Below, in pieces: positions 49,087 to 61,640 of a stretch of 64,000 bases of DNA. Location: the NCBI GenBank assembly GCA_963556495.2, contig OY747715.1, forward strand, positions 19,300,239 to 19,364,238, read 5' to 3'. A model generated the notes under the pieces. It ran no database searches. It saw only the letters and a program-made list of their open reading frames with translations, and was not told where the DNA came from. A program made the position numbers and the translations under genes. Every line of letters begins with the position of its first letter. Position 1 is the first letter of the stretch. Source of the DNA: Valencia hispanica. Its lineage: Eukaryota > Chordata > Actinopteri > Cyprinodontiformes > Valenciidae.

Positions 49087-49781
49087 GGCAAGGCAAGGCA
49101 AGGCAAATTTGTTTGTATAGCACACTTTTAACAACAAGGTAATTCAAGGTACTTTACATGATTAAGGGGATAAAATAAAAATAGAGGTAAAACACAGACA
49201 AAGCCTATAAAGTAAAAACAGCAATACAGCCAGAAGCATACACAAAACATATGATACATGAAAACATTACACATAGGCCGAGATTCAAAAGAACTTAATG
49301 TTTCAGCAACTTTGCAGTTGCCTGGAAGTTTGTTCCAGATTAGAGGAGCATAGAAACTGAAAGCTGCCTCTCCATGTTTTCTAATGCTAGGGATGTTGAG
49401 TAGACTAGAATTAGAGGACCTGGGTGGTATGGGGGGTTGGTATAGTAATGGCAGATCTTCAACATACTTTGCTGCTAAGCCATTAAATGATTTATAAACT
49501 AGTAAAAGTATTTTGAAGTCTATTCTATGAGCTACAGGGAGCTATTATAAGGACTTTAGAAGTGGGGTGATGTGCTCTACTTTCCTGGTTCTAGCGAGGA
49601 TGCGAACAGCAGCGTTCTGGATCAGCTGCAGCTGTCTAATTGCCTTTTTAGGCAGACCCGTTGCAGTAATTCACCCGTCTAAAGACAAGGGCATGGATGG
49701 GTTTTTCGAGGCCATGTTGCAACATCAGTCCTTTAATCCTAGAAATGTTCTTCAGGTGATAGAACGCTGTTATTGCCTTTA
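49087..49781 (-). mobile_element. L2-like LINE 3' fragment, copy 2
   Basis: This is the same family as 44.3-45.06 kb. It begins (plus strand) with four GGCAA units and TTTGTATAGCACACTTTTAA, and runs through the same C-terminal reverse-transcriptase region, but with a deletion of about 45 bp near 49275 and frame-breaking changes, so no long frame survives. It ends at AACGCTGTTATTGCCTTTA, the same position at which copy 1 ends. Confidence 0.85.
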
Positions 49782-50139
49782 GAGGGGGAAAACACAATGC
49801 TTCTGAGATGCGTCCGATTCGCGGTGTTTTGCGGAAATGGTCCCATTGACTATAATGGCCGCTATCAGCAGCGTATTACGCTTCGCAGACGTTACGTGCC
49901 GCTTATGCGTCTGGTTGAAAGCAGGGATTAGGCAGGTATTTGGGTAGCATTATATTCTCTGGGATTTTATATGATTTCATTATTTTTTACTTGATATATA
50001 GAATATATATATAATTTATCTTTTATATTATTAAGTTGAAAAAGTAAAAAAACAACATAAGAAACTGTTATAGAAACGTATTGATTATTAAATCTTCATG
50101 AATATCTCTAAGATGGCTAAAATTTAATTATGACAAAAC
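49782..50139. other. Unassigned GC-richer patch and AT-rich DNA
   Basis: 49800-49925 is rich in CG dinucleotides and contains CCATTGACTATAATGG, nearly its own reverse complement. Such a motif is common in short fish DNA elements, but I find no paired ends. 49930-50139 is AT-rich. Confidence 0.4.
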
Positions 50140-50216
50140 ACCTTCCAAGGATGGTGTTCAGAAACCAACCTAACAAGATGCCCAAACCACCTCATCTGGT
50201 TCATTTTGAAGTGAGG
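50140..50216 (+). repeat. Short fragment of the repeat seen at 31.8 kb
   Basis: CCAACCTAACAAGATGCCCA, AACCACCTCATCTGGTTC and TTTTGAAGTGAGG align in order with 31785-31850 (CATCCTAACCAGATCCCTGT ... TCTCGATGTGG). It is a dispersed non-LTR-associated block, degraded. Confidence 0.45.
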
Positions 50217-53200
50217 TCCAGTGACATTAGTCTGAGCTTTTATAAAAAAATATGTGTTCTTCCCCTATCCCCCACATAGAGGAAGCTTGTCTCAGCTACT
50301 TGCATTTGAAATCTCATTCTTTCATTATTTCCTATAGCTTTATGATCAGAGGCAAGAGCTGAAATGTGGATCAACTGGAAATTTTTTACCTTGTCCTCCT
50401 GGCAGAGCTGCGTGATCACAATAAAGCACAAATAAAGCATCTTATGAGGTGTTCCAGTCACTTTTGTCAAAAGTCATGAACTCAAACATGTTGTTTATTA
50501 ACTGAATTTTTAAAGAGGGACTGATGCTTTTCTATAACAATATTTTACACAGTGCCAGACTGCAAGTCAACGAAAACCAAGTATATTATTACATTAAATT
50601 TTATGTCTGTTTTCTAATTGCGGCATGATCACATGTTTGGTGTGTTTTTATGTAACACTTGCAGCACAAGTACAAAGATCAGTGAACAAAGAGACAGTCT
50701 GCATTCTTAAAGCACAGAGCTCTAAGGGCTTGTTGTAGCAGCATAATGTACTGTGAAACAGTCTACCGATGTTAGATGCAATATCTCTTAGCAAGCCCAC
50801 TATGACATATAAAAAAAGCCTTATTCTATCATGTCCTTAGACCTTTGAAATTGTTCTCACGTCACTTGTTCTGTTTTTGCTTTCTCTGTGGTTTTCCAAG
50901 TCACTTTATGACAATTTTTCAACCCCTACAAGCCATATTGGTGCAGGCAGCCAGTGCAAACATAACCCAAACAAATGTTAAAGAGAAACGGGAAGCTTCT
51001 TTAATTCCACTCCCTCTAGGTCCCACTCAGCAAAATACCAGTACTGGAAATGTCAGACAGACTCACAGCTCTCCCATTCTGTGTTCATCTAGCTCTCTAA
51101 AGAGGCAAATTTCCAATTCTCCTTTGTTATGCATCTCCCACTGGCTGTGAATGTGATGTTTGCCCAGCTTGCTCAGGCCTTTGATAGGAAAGCTTGTCAC
51201 TCGTGTGATCTCAAAGTTTTTTTCATTGAAGTGTGCAGAATTGAGACATATGTGAGGGAGCTTTTCTCCCAAGGAATTAGTCTATATCTTACTGTCTTAT
51301 TCCAAACTTTAAAGACTGAAAGAAAATAATTAGTAAAATTGGTTTAGGGGTTTTGTGCTTATGGCGCATTTTAACAGCTTAGATCAATAGTGTAAACTGT
51401 AACAACTACAGCTGCACAATATATCGAACCACACATCATCTGAGTATCAGTTTACTACAATATTGCTTTCTCAAAGGACTGCTTTGATGCAATATTTTAA
51501 AGGCTACTCTATTTGCCATAACCTGCAATAAAACACTGCTCACCTGTGATGTATTTAGCCACTTGGATTTGCTTTCGTGATGATGGTATAGAGAGAAGGT
51601 TATCATCGCTATAATTAACAATAATATGGAAATGCCATGTTTCCTTGAGCCTGTGCACAACAAACAGAAACTGTGGTTACAAAACAGAAAAATATAAATG
51701 TAAACTTACAGTTATGTTTTGTAACTTATTAAATTGACTGAACCTTTGCTTAAAATTGAATCCCCTGTATAAGTAAATACTGGAGATGCCAGCAATTCAG
51801 CTTAATGCCAAAAGAGAAAATCATTTTCACTTTTTTCAATGTTTTATTTTGTGGTGTATGCAAAAGCTCCACTTATAACGGTTCTTTGAATGTAAATTAT
51901 TAAGCAGAGTTGCATAGTGAAAAAACTGTGAAAGCTCTCAAGAATCTGTTGGACAGTTTACAGCATAAAAGTCCAAAAGTCAGCTACTGATTATGTGCAC
52001 TAACGGCAGAAAGATGAGGACAATAGTACCTTGGAAAAAATTTGTCACTCAGGAGTGTTGCTCCATCTGGAAATGTAACTTTAGGCTGTGTTATACAACA
52101 AGGACCCACATCTGTGTCAGGTTTTCATGATCTCATTCTAACTGGACAAGGAAACAGTTGGACATGTTTGATGGATGAACGAGAATATGTTTTTGCTTGG
52201 TTTTAGGAAAAGCAGGTACATAATTCTACCTGAAAAAGAAAGATTAAGTTCAAGTTTTTATTTATGAAGGCTGTAAAATACAACATTTGTAGTAAAGTAA
52301 GGGGATGCATCGGTATCCATGAAATGGGTAACTTAAATGTGCCTAAAGGTACCATCTATGAAGAAGTGCATATTGCTTTCAGAGTTTTTTTGTTTGTTTT
52401 TTACTTCCCTCAGGACAAAGTTTTTTTCTGGGAGACACGAGGGACTGACCATAATAGGACAGAATTTGCATAAAGTCACTGACTTTGCAACATTCACCCC
52501 TCCTGAACAAGCATTAAGCAAGAGTGGACAGTTGATTGCACTGAATTGTTTAATTTGTAACAGCGTTGTGAACTCACAGTTGCTCCCCAGTAGGCAGTGT
52601 ATGGAAGGAAACATCATATGGAATGGCTTATATGCAAGTATACCATCAACACTTACACAGGAAAACTGTTTTTCACTGCAATGACCACTATGTGTGAAAG
52701 TGGTATGTTAAAAAAAATTCTGTCATGAACACAATGAACTAGCTGAATGTCTACAGATACCAATATTTTAACATATATGTATATTTACCTTTAACATGAT
52801 ATATAGAGTAAATATACATTTGCTTGTCAGAGTGCAAAAATGAAAAAGGATCTGATAACTTTCTAATTATTTCACATTTTCTCCTTCACACATGCATAAT
52901 TTAAAAAAAGTAAGCCAATTACAAAGAACCACAACTCCAATTACATAAACCCTGATATCTAGCTTAGCAGTCTAAACTAGCTGAATAGAACCCCTGCTGT
53001 GCTTAGACATAGCTTAATTTGTTTTCCCACTAATTGCATCTAAAAAAAAAGCTTAAAATTAAGAGGGTCAAGTGCCTCCTAAAATAAATCTTACAGTTCA
53101 GTCTTCCATTCAGGTAATTTATTAGCAGGAAACTATGTTCATCCAATACTAAGAGGAAAAGGAAAACAGAAAAGGTCAGTTACACAAAGAAACAACAGAG

Positions 53201-53279
53201 GTAAATATAAGGAATAAAAAAAACTGAGAACAAGGATAGAAAAATGGAGCATGATAAAGAAAAACAGAGGGAAACACAA
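50217..53279. other. Gene-free DNA
   Basis: Three kilobases without a recognised gene or element. The 101-codon frame at 50845-51150 and the 115-codon frame at 52337-52684 have no domain and are overlapped by opposite-strand frames. Confidence 0.5.
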
Positions 53280-53530
53280 AGGGGCTATAAGAGCTGCATG
53301 CCTCATTGAATAGCCAGCAGCAAACCTGCAAGTGAGGCATCTAAAATTCGCTATTATCGCTGCAACCCTGCTTCCCTAAGCCCGCTGATATCTTCTTGCA
53401 GCTAGCATATCGAGGTCAAGGCAAACGTTGTGCTGGCAGTGGAGGTTGCATTTATAGCCACACTCCAGATCCTCCGGGTTACAGATGAGCCGAGGGCCCA
53501 ACGCTTGGCAGGGAGAGTGGAGAGGTAAGG
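53280..53530 (+). other. GC-richer unique patch ending in a splice-donor-like site
   Basis: This patch is distinctly GC-richer than its surroundings, has no repeat signature I recognise and ends in GGAGAGTGGAGAG|GTAAGG (about 53510-53527), a strong match to a vertebrate splice donor. It has no long frame, so a non-coding exon or untranslated exon is a possibility. Inference only. Confidence 0.2.
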
Positions 53531-54412
53531 AAGAAAGACGAATTCACAGTGGCAGTCTTAAGCAGTGGCCTTGCTCTGTATCTTCACACACATACACCTA
53601 AATGCACACAAACAAAGAGAGAGATACTATACTTTTTGTTGGTAAACCTATTTATCCAGGAGTACTGCCTCATGAGATTACATTTTTATAATGATGCCAT
53701 AGAAGGTATATTTCTCAGTGTTCTAAACATTCAAATAATTTATTCTCTACTTTTTGATAAATGGTTCAGAGATGAGCAGGTAGTATCTGAATTATTTTAC
53801 AACACATCATATTAAAAGTAAATATACCCATAAAACAGAAATGCTGTGCACAATGCCGTAAAATCTTGACTCATGTTTTTATCCTGAATACTAATCAACA
53901 AAGTCCATGCGCAATCAACTTTCACCAAATAAGATCTGCATTATCCCGCTGATACAAGAGGCTAAAGAGAAAAGATCTATTGACTTCCTAAGTTCACCAA
54001 ACAATCACTCTAACAACATCATAACTTAAGAAGAAACTAGATGCAGACACTAATGCATCAGCTGTGGCGCACCATGGATTACAGTGCAGTTATCCAGAAC
54101 AGAAAATGTGAGAAGATAGAACACTATGCACTGCATTTAATGTCCAGACAGTGTCTCCTTAATACACAGAGCTGTGTGATAACGGAGAAAAGTAAATAAG
54201 TAAGTAACAATTTCACAAAGAGCTGTACAGCCAAAGTAAAAACATGTAACATCTATGACATCCGGCCCCAGAAGATTATACATGCAATGAATATATCAGA
54301 ATAAAACGACAGTAAAGAAAGTATTATCGAAACCACAAACATCAGAAATAAGAAAAATATAACAAAGTAAAACAATAGTAGAGGGAAACACAAACCTTAA
54401 AAATAAACCTTT
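53531..54412. other. Gene-free DNA
   Basis: AT-rich with short frames only. Nothing recognised. Confidence 0.5.
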
Positions 54413-55057
54413 AAGGCCTTAAGCAGAATTTTACTTCCAGTATTTCAATTGCAATTGCAATCCATTAGATTTTTCTATGAACTTGGAGCTAAGATTTGAG
54501 AATTACGTCACACGCGAGTTGTTTGTGTTCTAGTTGTAAATAGGAACACCAGAGGAAATTACTAATTGTTGTTGTTGTCCAAACTATGATCAGCAAAATA
54601 AGCCAATAATAATGGAATTTTATTTACAATTGCAGAAGAAACAGCAATAAGTGTGCCACTGGATTAATAAGAAACAAACCACAAGTGCTAATAAATACAA
54701 TTTTCCCATTTTTTATATGTGAAAACCATGTTGGATGCTGCACTTTCCATTGATTTGTCTGACAGTTTTATACCCAAACCCACGGGGCGTGTCTGTGACA
54801 ACATGGCTGCTGTGACACAGTCAATGCCTGTGACGTAAAGATGTACCGCTCTCCACCAATCACAAAATTCAAATGCAGTAGCCACCGTTCAACCCTTAGA
54901 GGGCAGCACTAAGACGTTTTTAGACCAAAAAGTGTAGAATTAAACAATTTTACACCAAAATGTAAAAAAATCCCCAGAAACTGAAAGATTGCATTGGTAA
55001 ATACCCATGTATACAGTTTAGAAGCAAAAAAAAGTTGTTTTGGGGTTTAGTTACTCT
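54413..55057 (-). mobile_element. TTAA-type DNA element, right end clear
   Basis: On the minus strand, TTAA (55058-55061) is followed by AGAGTAACTAAACCCC and then a familiar fish repeat body, including CATGTTGTCACAGACACGCC near 54800. This start closely resembles the TTAAAGGGTAACTAAACC family of fish elements. The left border is uncertain: 54413 is only a TTAAGGCCTTAA palindrome. The 65-codon minus-strand frame at 54688-54885 lies within it and is unassigned. Confidence 0.5.
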
Positions 55058-55061
55058 TTAA

Positions 55062-55868
55062 TTGCAACCCTTTAGGTTGCGTATTTAATCAATTTTTTTT
55101 TACCATTGTATTTTGGTATATTCTGGATTATTAAGTGACCCTTTCCCCGTCCTAAAGCTCTCACAGGTGGCAGTCCTTGAGCTGCAGTTGCTTCCTAGCT
55201 GGAGCCAGACCAGCTCCCCCCTCATCCACTCACCAAATAAATGGCGCAAGCACAAAGCCACCACTTACTTTTTATCCCATAGTCAGGGCGGGAAGTAAAT
55301 ATAGAAATGTCTTTGTCTAAATGATTTACTGCACAGTCCAATTGTTAATGTAGATTATAAGCAAAAATGTAGATCATATGAAAAAAACCCCATAAATAAT
55401 TGTTTTTACTTTCATTTGACATAGATTTATAAACCAAGCCAGGTTGGTCTTATCCAAATGTTTTATGGGCAATTGTTTTTTTGTTGCAATATATATAGTT
55501 TTTCACCATTTTAAATACATGTGATTTAAATATTTCAGGTAACAGTTAGAACATTTTTAGTTTGGAAAAACAAGAAGAAATGCACGTTGGTTTGTTAAGC
55601 TAAAGAGTAGCCCGTGTGGGGCCATCTCTGCAGTCCTAAAATATCTCAAGTCGTTCATAAAAGCTTCTACCTGTTTCTCCAAACAGATCGTTCAGAGTGA
55701 TATCTACTGTAGGTATGACAGGGATTACTAATAACAACTCTGTGAAACCACACTTAAAAAATAAAAAAGAAAAGAAAAATCTCTCAGATTGCAAGCTAAG
55801 AATTTATGAAAGCTAAAGGACATAAACGCCTACACCCAAGTGCACTAAATCATAGTGTCTTCTTGTTA
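55062..55868. other. Gene-free DNA
   Basis: AT-rich, with no recognised element. Confidence 0.5.
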
Positions 55869-56191
55869 TGGGGACGACTGTGGCTCGGGTGGTAGGAATT
55901 CGTCCCGTAATCGTGAGTTGCTGGTTCGAGTCCCCACTCTGTCCGTCTCAGTCGTTGTGTCCTTGGGCAAGACACTTAACCCTGTTGCCTGCTGGTGGTG
56001 GTCAGAGAGCCCGGTGGCGCCTGTGTCCGGCAGCCTCGCCTCTGTCAGTGTGCCCCAGGGTAGCTGTGGCTACAATGTAGTAGCTTGCTACCATCAGCGT
56101 GTTAATGTGTGTGTGAATGACTGAATGTACTGTGAAGCGATTTGTGGTCCTCTGACTGAAAAAGCGCTATACAAAATGCAGGCCATTTAAA
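55869..56191 (+). repeat. tRNA-derived SINE, nearly complete
   Basis: A tRNA-like head (55870-55945) has box A TGGCTCGGGTGG (55881-55892) and box B GGTTCGAGTCC (55923-55933), both close to the RNA polymerase III consensus. The conserved central domain GTCCTTGGGCAAGACACTTA (55959) follows, then a 3' domain ending AAAAAGCGCTATACAAAATG and CAGGCCATTTA, which resembles the tail of L2-type LINEs that supply the retrotransposition machinery. Two overlapping plus-strand frames here are by-products. Confidence 0.85.
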
Positions 56192-57264
56192 AAACAGTTG
56201 CTCTTTCAAATTTTTCTTAATAAATAACAAGTATAACATCTTAAAAAGTAAACAAAGCTTATTCTTAGACCTTTTAAAACCTAATGTTTTCCTCTGTAGC
56301 TACCATGTTTCATCAGGGATCTTTAATCTTTCTCCTGTCATGTCAGTCACTCCTTGACCATAAAAAAGACCAAAGAATGTGACTGAATGTGGTCTGAATG
56401 ACTATCAGCCAGTACTACATAACTCTATCTCTGTTGTCATAAAGTGCTTTCAGCATAAAACCTTGGCTTACAATGCTTCTCCATTAACCACCACATTATT
56501 CCATTATAGTTAGCCTACAGACCAGGCTCGCCCATTCCACTTAGGAAATACATTGCAAGGATTTAGAAATGACTAAGAAAATACTGTACGGTAATAACAG
56601 CACAGCAGAGTATTCAGCATTGATTTAGCACAGTAACTGTAAACCACAACTAAAATGATTAACTTGCAGTGAGATCATTACATCCCGAGAGATTAAAATA
56701 AAACTCCGCCATTGCTTGAGTTTGATTGAAAATTAATTTCTTACATTCAAAGTTTGTATGTCTACTTTGCAGAATTAAACCACCACATGTACAGCTATAC
56801 ATCATGAACAGTCAATTTAGATGATTTACTAAAAAGCAGATAAACTGCAGGGTCAGTAAAAATGTCATACCTATTTATCCAAGAATCTGTCAGAAAAATA
56901 GCTTTCATATTTTCTTTCCACTTTCGAGCCAGCAGTTCTAACATATCTACATGTAAATCCATCAACTGCATCTCACAGATTGATAGACCTTATTTTAAGC
57001 AAAGAAAGCAATAATTTTACTGTCAGGTTGAATGCAGCATTCATTTTGATGACCAGACAAGACAAAAAGAAAAACATTGATAATTCTTTATTGCCAATAA
57101 AGCATTAAATTCTAGCTGCAACAGTTTATTCTCCAACTTGAAAACCACAAAAAGCTTCAGCATTTAGAGTTAAAGATGCATTATGTATTGAATGACAAAA
57201 AAAATGCTGAATATAAATCCATTTCTGAAACTATAGGCTTATTCCAGACAGGTATTTGTGGATT
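56192..57264. other. Gene-free DNA
   Basis: AT-rich with short frames only. Nothing recognised. Confidence 0.5.
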
Positions 57265-57590
57265 GACATACAGTGCTGGTCAAAGAATAACACGTGGTCT
57301 TCATTAGCATAAATGCTGTATTTTAGTAACTTGAATTAATTTTGGAAAAATAATAGTGCAAAGTTGTGGATTTTCTCATTTTAATGGGGCCAAAATTGTA
57401 AATACTACAATTAATTTCCTCCCTTGGTTCGGACCTTTTAAGCCGCTGTGAATGCAACCCAGTGAATTCTAGTGCGCACCAAACAAGCGAACCAAGACCC
57501 AGCTGAAGATGTGATCTCAGAGGGGGTTCCAAATGAACCCTGGTGTGGAATAAATCAGGGGTGAATGCAAGCAAAAACTTTATCCCCACT
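57265..57590. repeat. Possible DNA-element fragment
   Basis: TACAGTGCTGGTCAAAGAAT (57269) looks like the end of a Tc1-like element. CCTTGGTTCGGACC (57423) and GCGAACCAAGACC (57488) form an imperfect inverted pair about 50 bp apart, a pattern I associate with fish repeats. No complete termini could be matched, so the class is open. Confidence 0.35.
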
Positions 57591-57944
57591 AATTAAACAA
57601 TTAAACAAAGGAACCTACCTTTTTAGGTACGGCGGACACCCATCTTTGTGACACATTATAAGTAATTGTTTTTTATTTTTTTATTTTTTTATGCATGTAC
57701 TGCCTTAACATTTGAATATTTCCACTTTGACCTCAATACAGTCTAATCATATTTATAATGTTATGTTAATTCAACACAGCCTATCTATCTGCATCCCGTT
57801 GTACACCTCATGTTGCATCCATCAAATGGTCTTGACACTCAAACGTTTCTGTTAAGTCTTGTTGCTGTATCAGAGGTAGCGCTGCAATCTTTTGTTGTCA
57901 GTCATTGTAACTTACAGGGTCAAACAAATCCTGTCATAATCAAT
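57591..57944. other. Gene-free DNA
   Basis: AT-rich. Nothing recognised. Confidence 0.5.
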
Positions 57945-58090
57945 TTGTATCAGTCAATTTTTTTAATAATAAACATATTCAATAATTAATTTCCATTAAT
58001 TTTATTTTATATTAAATCCCAACAAATTGATCTGAGAATCCATATTGTGCCATCACACATCGAGCAGATTACTAAACTATATGTATTTTG
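57945..58090 (+). repeat. Dispersed repeat, copy 2 (also at 2.1 kb)
   Basis: It matches 2090-2235 in the same orientation, with the same order of AT-rich blocks and the shared CCATCACACATCGAGCAGAT. Class unknown. Confidence 0.6.
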
Positions 58091-59202
58091 AACATTTCAC
58101 CTGCTTTGGCCTGAACGCTCCGCAAGGAGCTGAATTGCTGTGCATAACTAAATATTTGCACAAAGTGGTCAGCGGGTTGAATACTACAGTAATTTGTAAA
58201 AATGACCAACACCCTTCAGATTTTTCAGTCACAGTTTAAAAAACCAGTCAAATACAGAAAATATTCGGTTAACACAACCCCAGTGTAACTAGAACGGCCA
58301 TGGCAGTCATTCGGACCATTTTTCCAATGTGTATGTTTAATCATTTTATGAAGAAAAAAAAACACAAAGCCATGCTGTTTCATGAATTTTCCTAAAACTC
58401 TGTAAACTTTCATAAAAATTAGATTTCATATTTAGTGTTCAAAGGATAAATGAAATACAATCATTTCTCCCTATTTCAGCCACAGGCAGTCATTTAGACT
58501 GCAGAGTTTCAATCAACTCATTTGAAACATTAAAATTATTTGAAACATAAATGGTAAGATTCTTTAAATCTATTTCTGGACATCGTGTCCTTGAAAAAGG
58601 ACCTCTGGTGCTGAAATGCGGAGGTGCGCTAAAAATAAAACTTCCGACACCTGCAGCAGATGCCGCAAAGCTGTCTGCGGGAGTTGTGCCAGGTGAAGAG
58701 AGGTGATTTGAGCTTCCTTTGTGCTGTAAATAATTTTATTAGCCTCATTGTAAATAGTGTAAGTAGCTAAAATAATATAGATATTCTTGCATTTAAAGCT
58801 CTTTTTACTGAGTTTTGACATCCAGCTGTTCTGTTGCTTCTATTTCATACTCATGCATTTTGATAATATAAAAATAATTTCTATTTTGTTTCTGTGATAA
58901 AGGGAACTAAAATTGTTGTCAATTTATAGTAATATGTTTTTGGTACATTTTTCAAATGAGTTGATTGAACAAAATGCTTTTCTATGTATACTAATACTTT
59001 GAAGCTGATGTTCGATTCAGGTAGAAGCTTGCATAATTAAATTAAAATCGTTCCTGAATATTTGTATTTAATTTAAGTCTCTTTTGTTTATATAACCTGT
59101 CTGAGTTGCAGCAAACCTCTTTTACACAAAAAGAAAAATTATTTTGGAGGTATGAAGAAAGAACTGAAGAGGATCCAATATAAAAAATATTAACTGTCCT
59201 GA
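58091..59202. other. Gene-free DNA
   Basis: AT-rich, with a small GC-richer patch at 58595-58690. No recognised gene. Confidence 0.5.
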
Positions 59203-60095
<893 letters not shown>

Positions 60096-60099
60096 TTAA

Positions 60100-60591
60100 A
60101 GGGGCTATATGCAATTTTCTGGAATTTAAACTCGCGACTGACACCTGTGGCCAAAAAACGGAACTGCTCTTCCTTTCTGCTCGCTCTCGCGTGCGTTTCT
60201 ACGCTGGTCGCTCTCAATCTTCGATCTTTTTCAGGCAGTTGTCAGGGATTTAACTTTTTTAGTCTTATGTGGAATTACGGTTGGGGTAAAAGTTGTCCTT
60301 GGTCTCTTCTGTGTATTCGCACAATCCATTGAACTGCTCGCGAGTGCTGACTAGCGGTGGTGGCAGAGTGATATGAAACATTTAACATCAACGCGCTTGA
60401 CGTCACATCCGCAGACAGCGCGGGAAAATCCGACCCGACAGAAAATTTAAAAAATTGGATACAGGCTTATAGGTGCACTCACTGTGAGCTGACAAGGTGT
60501 CAGTATGCTCATCAGATGTTTGAGTCATAAATGGTCAAATAAAAAGGCTATTGTTACGTTTATTTTGGGGAAAAACTTGCATATAGCCCCT
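60100..60591. mobile_element. TTAA-type short DNA element, complete
   Basis: Perfect 15-bp terminal inverted repeats AGGGGCTATATGCAA / TTGCATATAGCCCCT with TTAA on both sides (60096-60099 and 60592-60595). Length is 492 bp. The interior (60130-60440) is CG-rich for this region and contains TTCCTTTCTGCTCGCTCTCG. The 85-codon frame inside (60075-60332) starts outside the element and is not meaningful. The TTAA target and lack of transposase make it a non-autonomous piggyBac- or Kolobok-type element. Confidence 0.9.
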
Positions 60592-60595
60592 TTAA

Positions 60596-61379
60596 TTAAC
60601 AGTTTGATCCCATTTTGGTAGCTTGGTAACAAACAGTTGCACTGGACGATGAGTGGTAGTAGCCTCCCCTTCTTCTACTATTGCTTTGGATTTAAAATTA
60701 TTCACCACAGCATCAGGCTATATGGTTTACAGGAGATCCGCAATTTTTGTCACCTGCATGCAAGGATGCATGATTAGTGGTTTGTTGTTACTCTGTTGCC
60801 AATGTTCTTACTCTTGTCTCCACAGTCTCTCCAAACTGGTGGTCTATCGCAAGCAACATTAATATTGCTGTCCTCAGTTGTGATGAAGGAAGTTGTAAAA
60901 ATGTTAAAACGTTTGGAATTTTGAGGAGTGTTTAAGGACCTGCAACAGTTCATGAAAGTGGATAGGGACTAAAGGTACTTCAGCACCTGCCACTTCCTCT
61001 AGTCCTTTGTCATCACCACTAACTCCATCTTAAAGTGTCTGATTCTATGGCAATTTAGTGACTAACAGCATTGTAAAGAGTTCAGCATAAGGCAGTAATT
61101 TGTTAGAAGATTTGGTCCATATTTGCCAATCATCTTAAAGAGTCCTTACTCAGTACCCTTGGTAAATGAGGTTGAGGAATTACACATCCTAATAATTTTT
61201 GAAGGCTTAACAGCATATTATTTAGTTGTGAACCTTCCAATTCTGATAGTGGAGGAATCTTGAGTGGCCCACTGGGAAAATTATACATACTTCACAAAAA
61301 GGTCTATAAACAGCCACTTTATGTCATCTTCTTATCTCCACTTGAACCTAGTCTAGGGAGTCTGCCATGTAATTTGTAC
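60596..61379. other. Gene-free DNA
   Basis: No recognised gene or element. Confidence 0.5.
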
Positions 61380-61640
61380 TGCACAAGAGGCGTGACCAAC
61401 GGGCATAGTTCAAATGACTCTGTACGCAATTGGATAGAGCATTCCCCAATCAGACCATTGATCCAGGTGACGTACTTTGCAGTGCGACGCGAAACTCCAG
61501 GCAGGAAACTTGTCAACAAACGTGGATAGTTTGTAGGATTGCGGTCTGCAGAAGCAGCAATGGCAGAGAACTTTTAAATCTTTTAAAACAGCAGCAACAG
61601 TAGTGTCAATGGATAGCTTTGCTCTGGTGGCTGCCATGAC
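61380..61640. repeat. Probable DNA-element fragment interrupted by the L2 copy
   Basis: GAGGCGTGACCAACGGGCAT, then CAATTGGATAGAGCATTCCC, then GTGACGTACTTTGCAGTGCG and CGCGAAACTCCAGGCAGG. This CG-rich order is familiar from short fish DNA elements, but no termini are visible. It stops where the L2 3' tail begins, which suggests the L2 landed in or beside it. Confidence 0.35.

Noticed and set aside
55869..55945. Genuine tRNA gene
   Set aside because: Box A and box B are good, but the acceptor and anticodon stems do not pair properly, and a SINE body and tail follow directly.
55855..56124. 89- and 70-codon overlapping frames
   Set aside because: They lie in the tRNA-derived SINE. SINEs do not encode protein.
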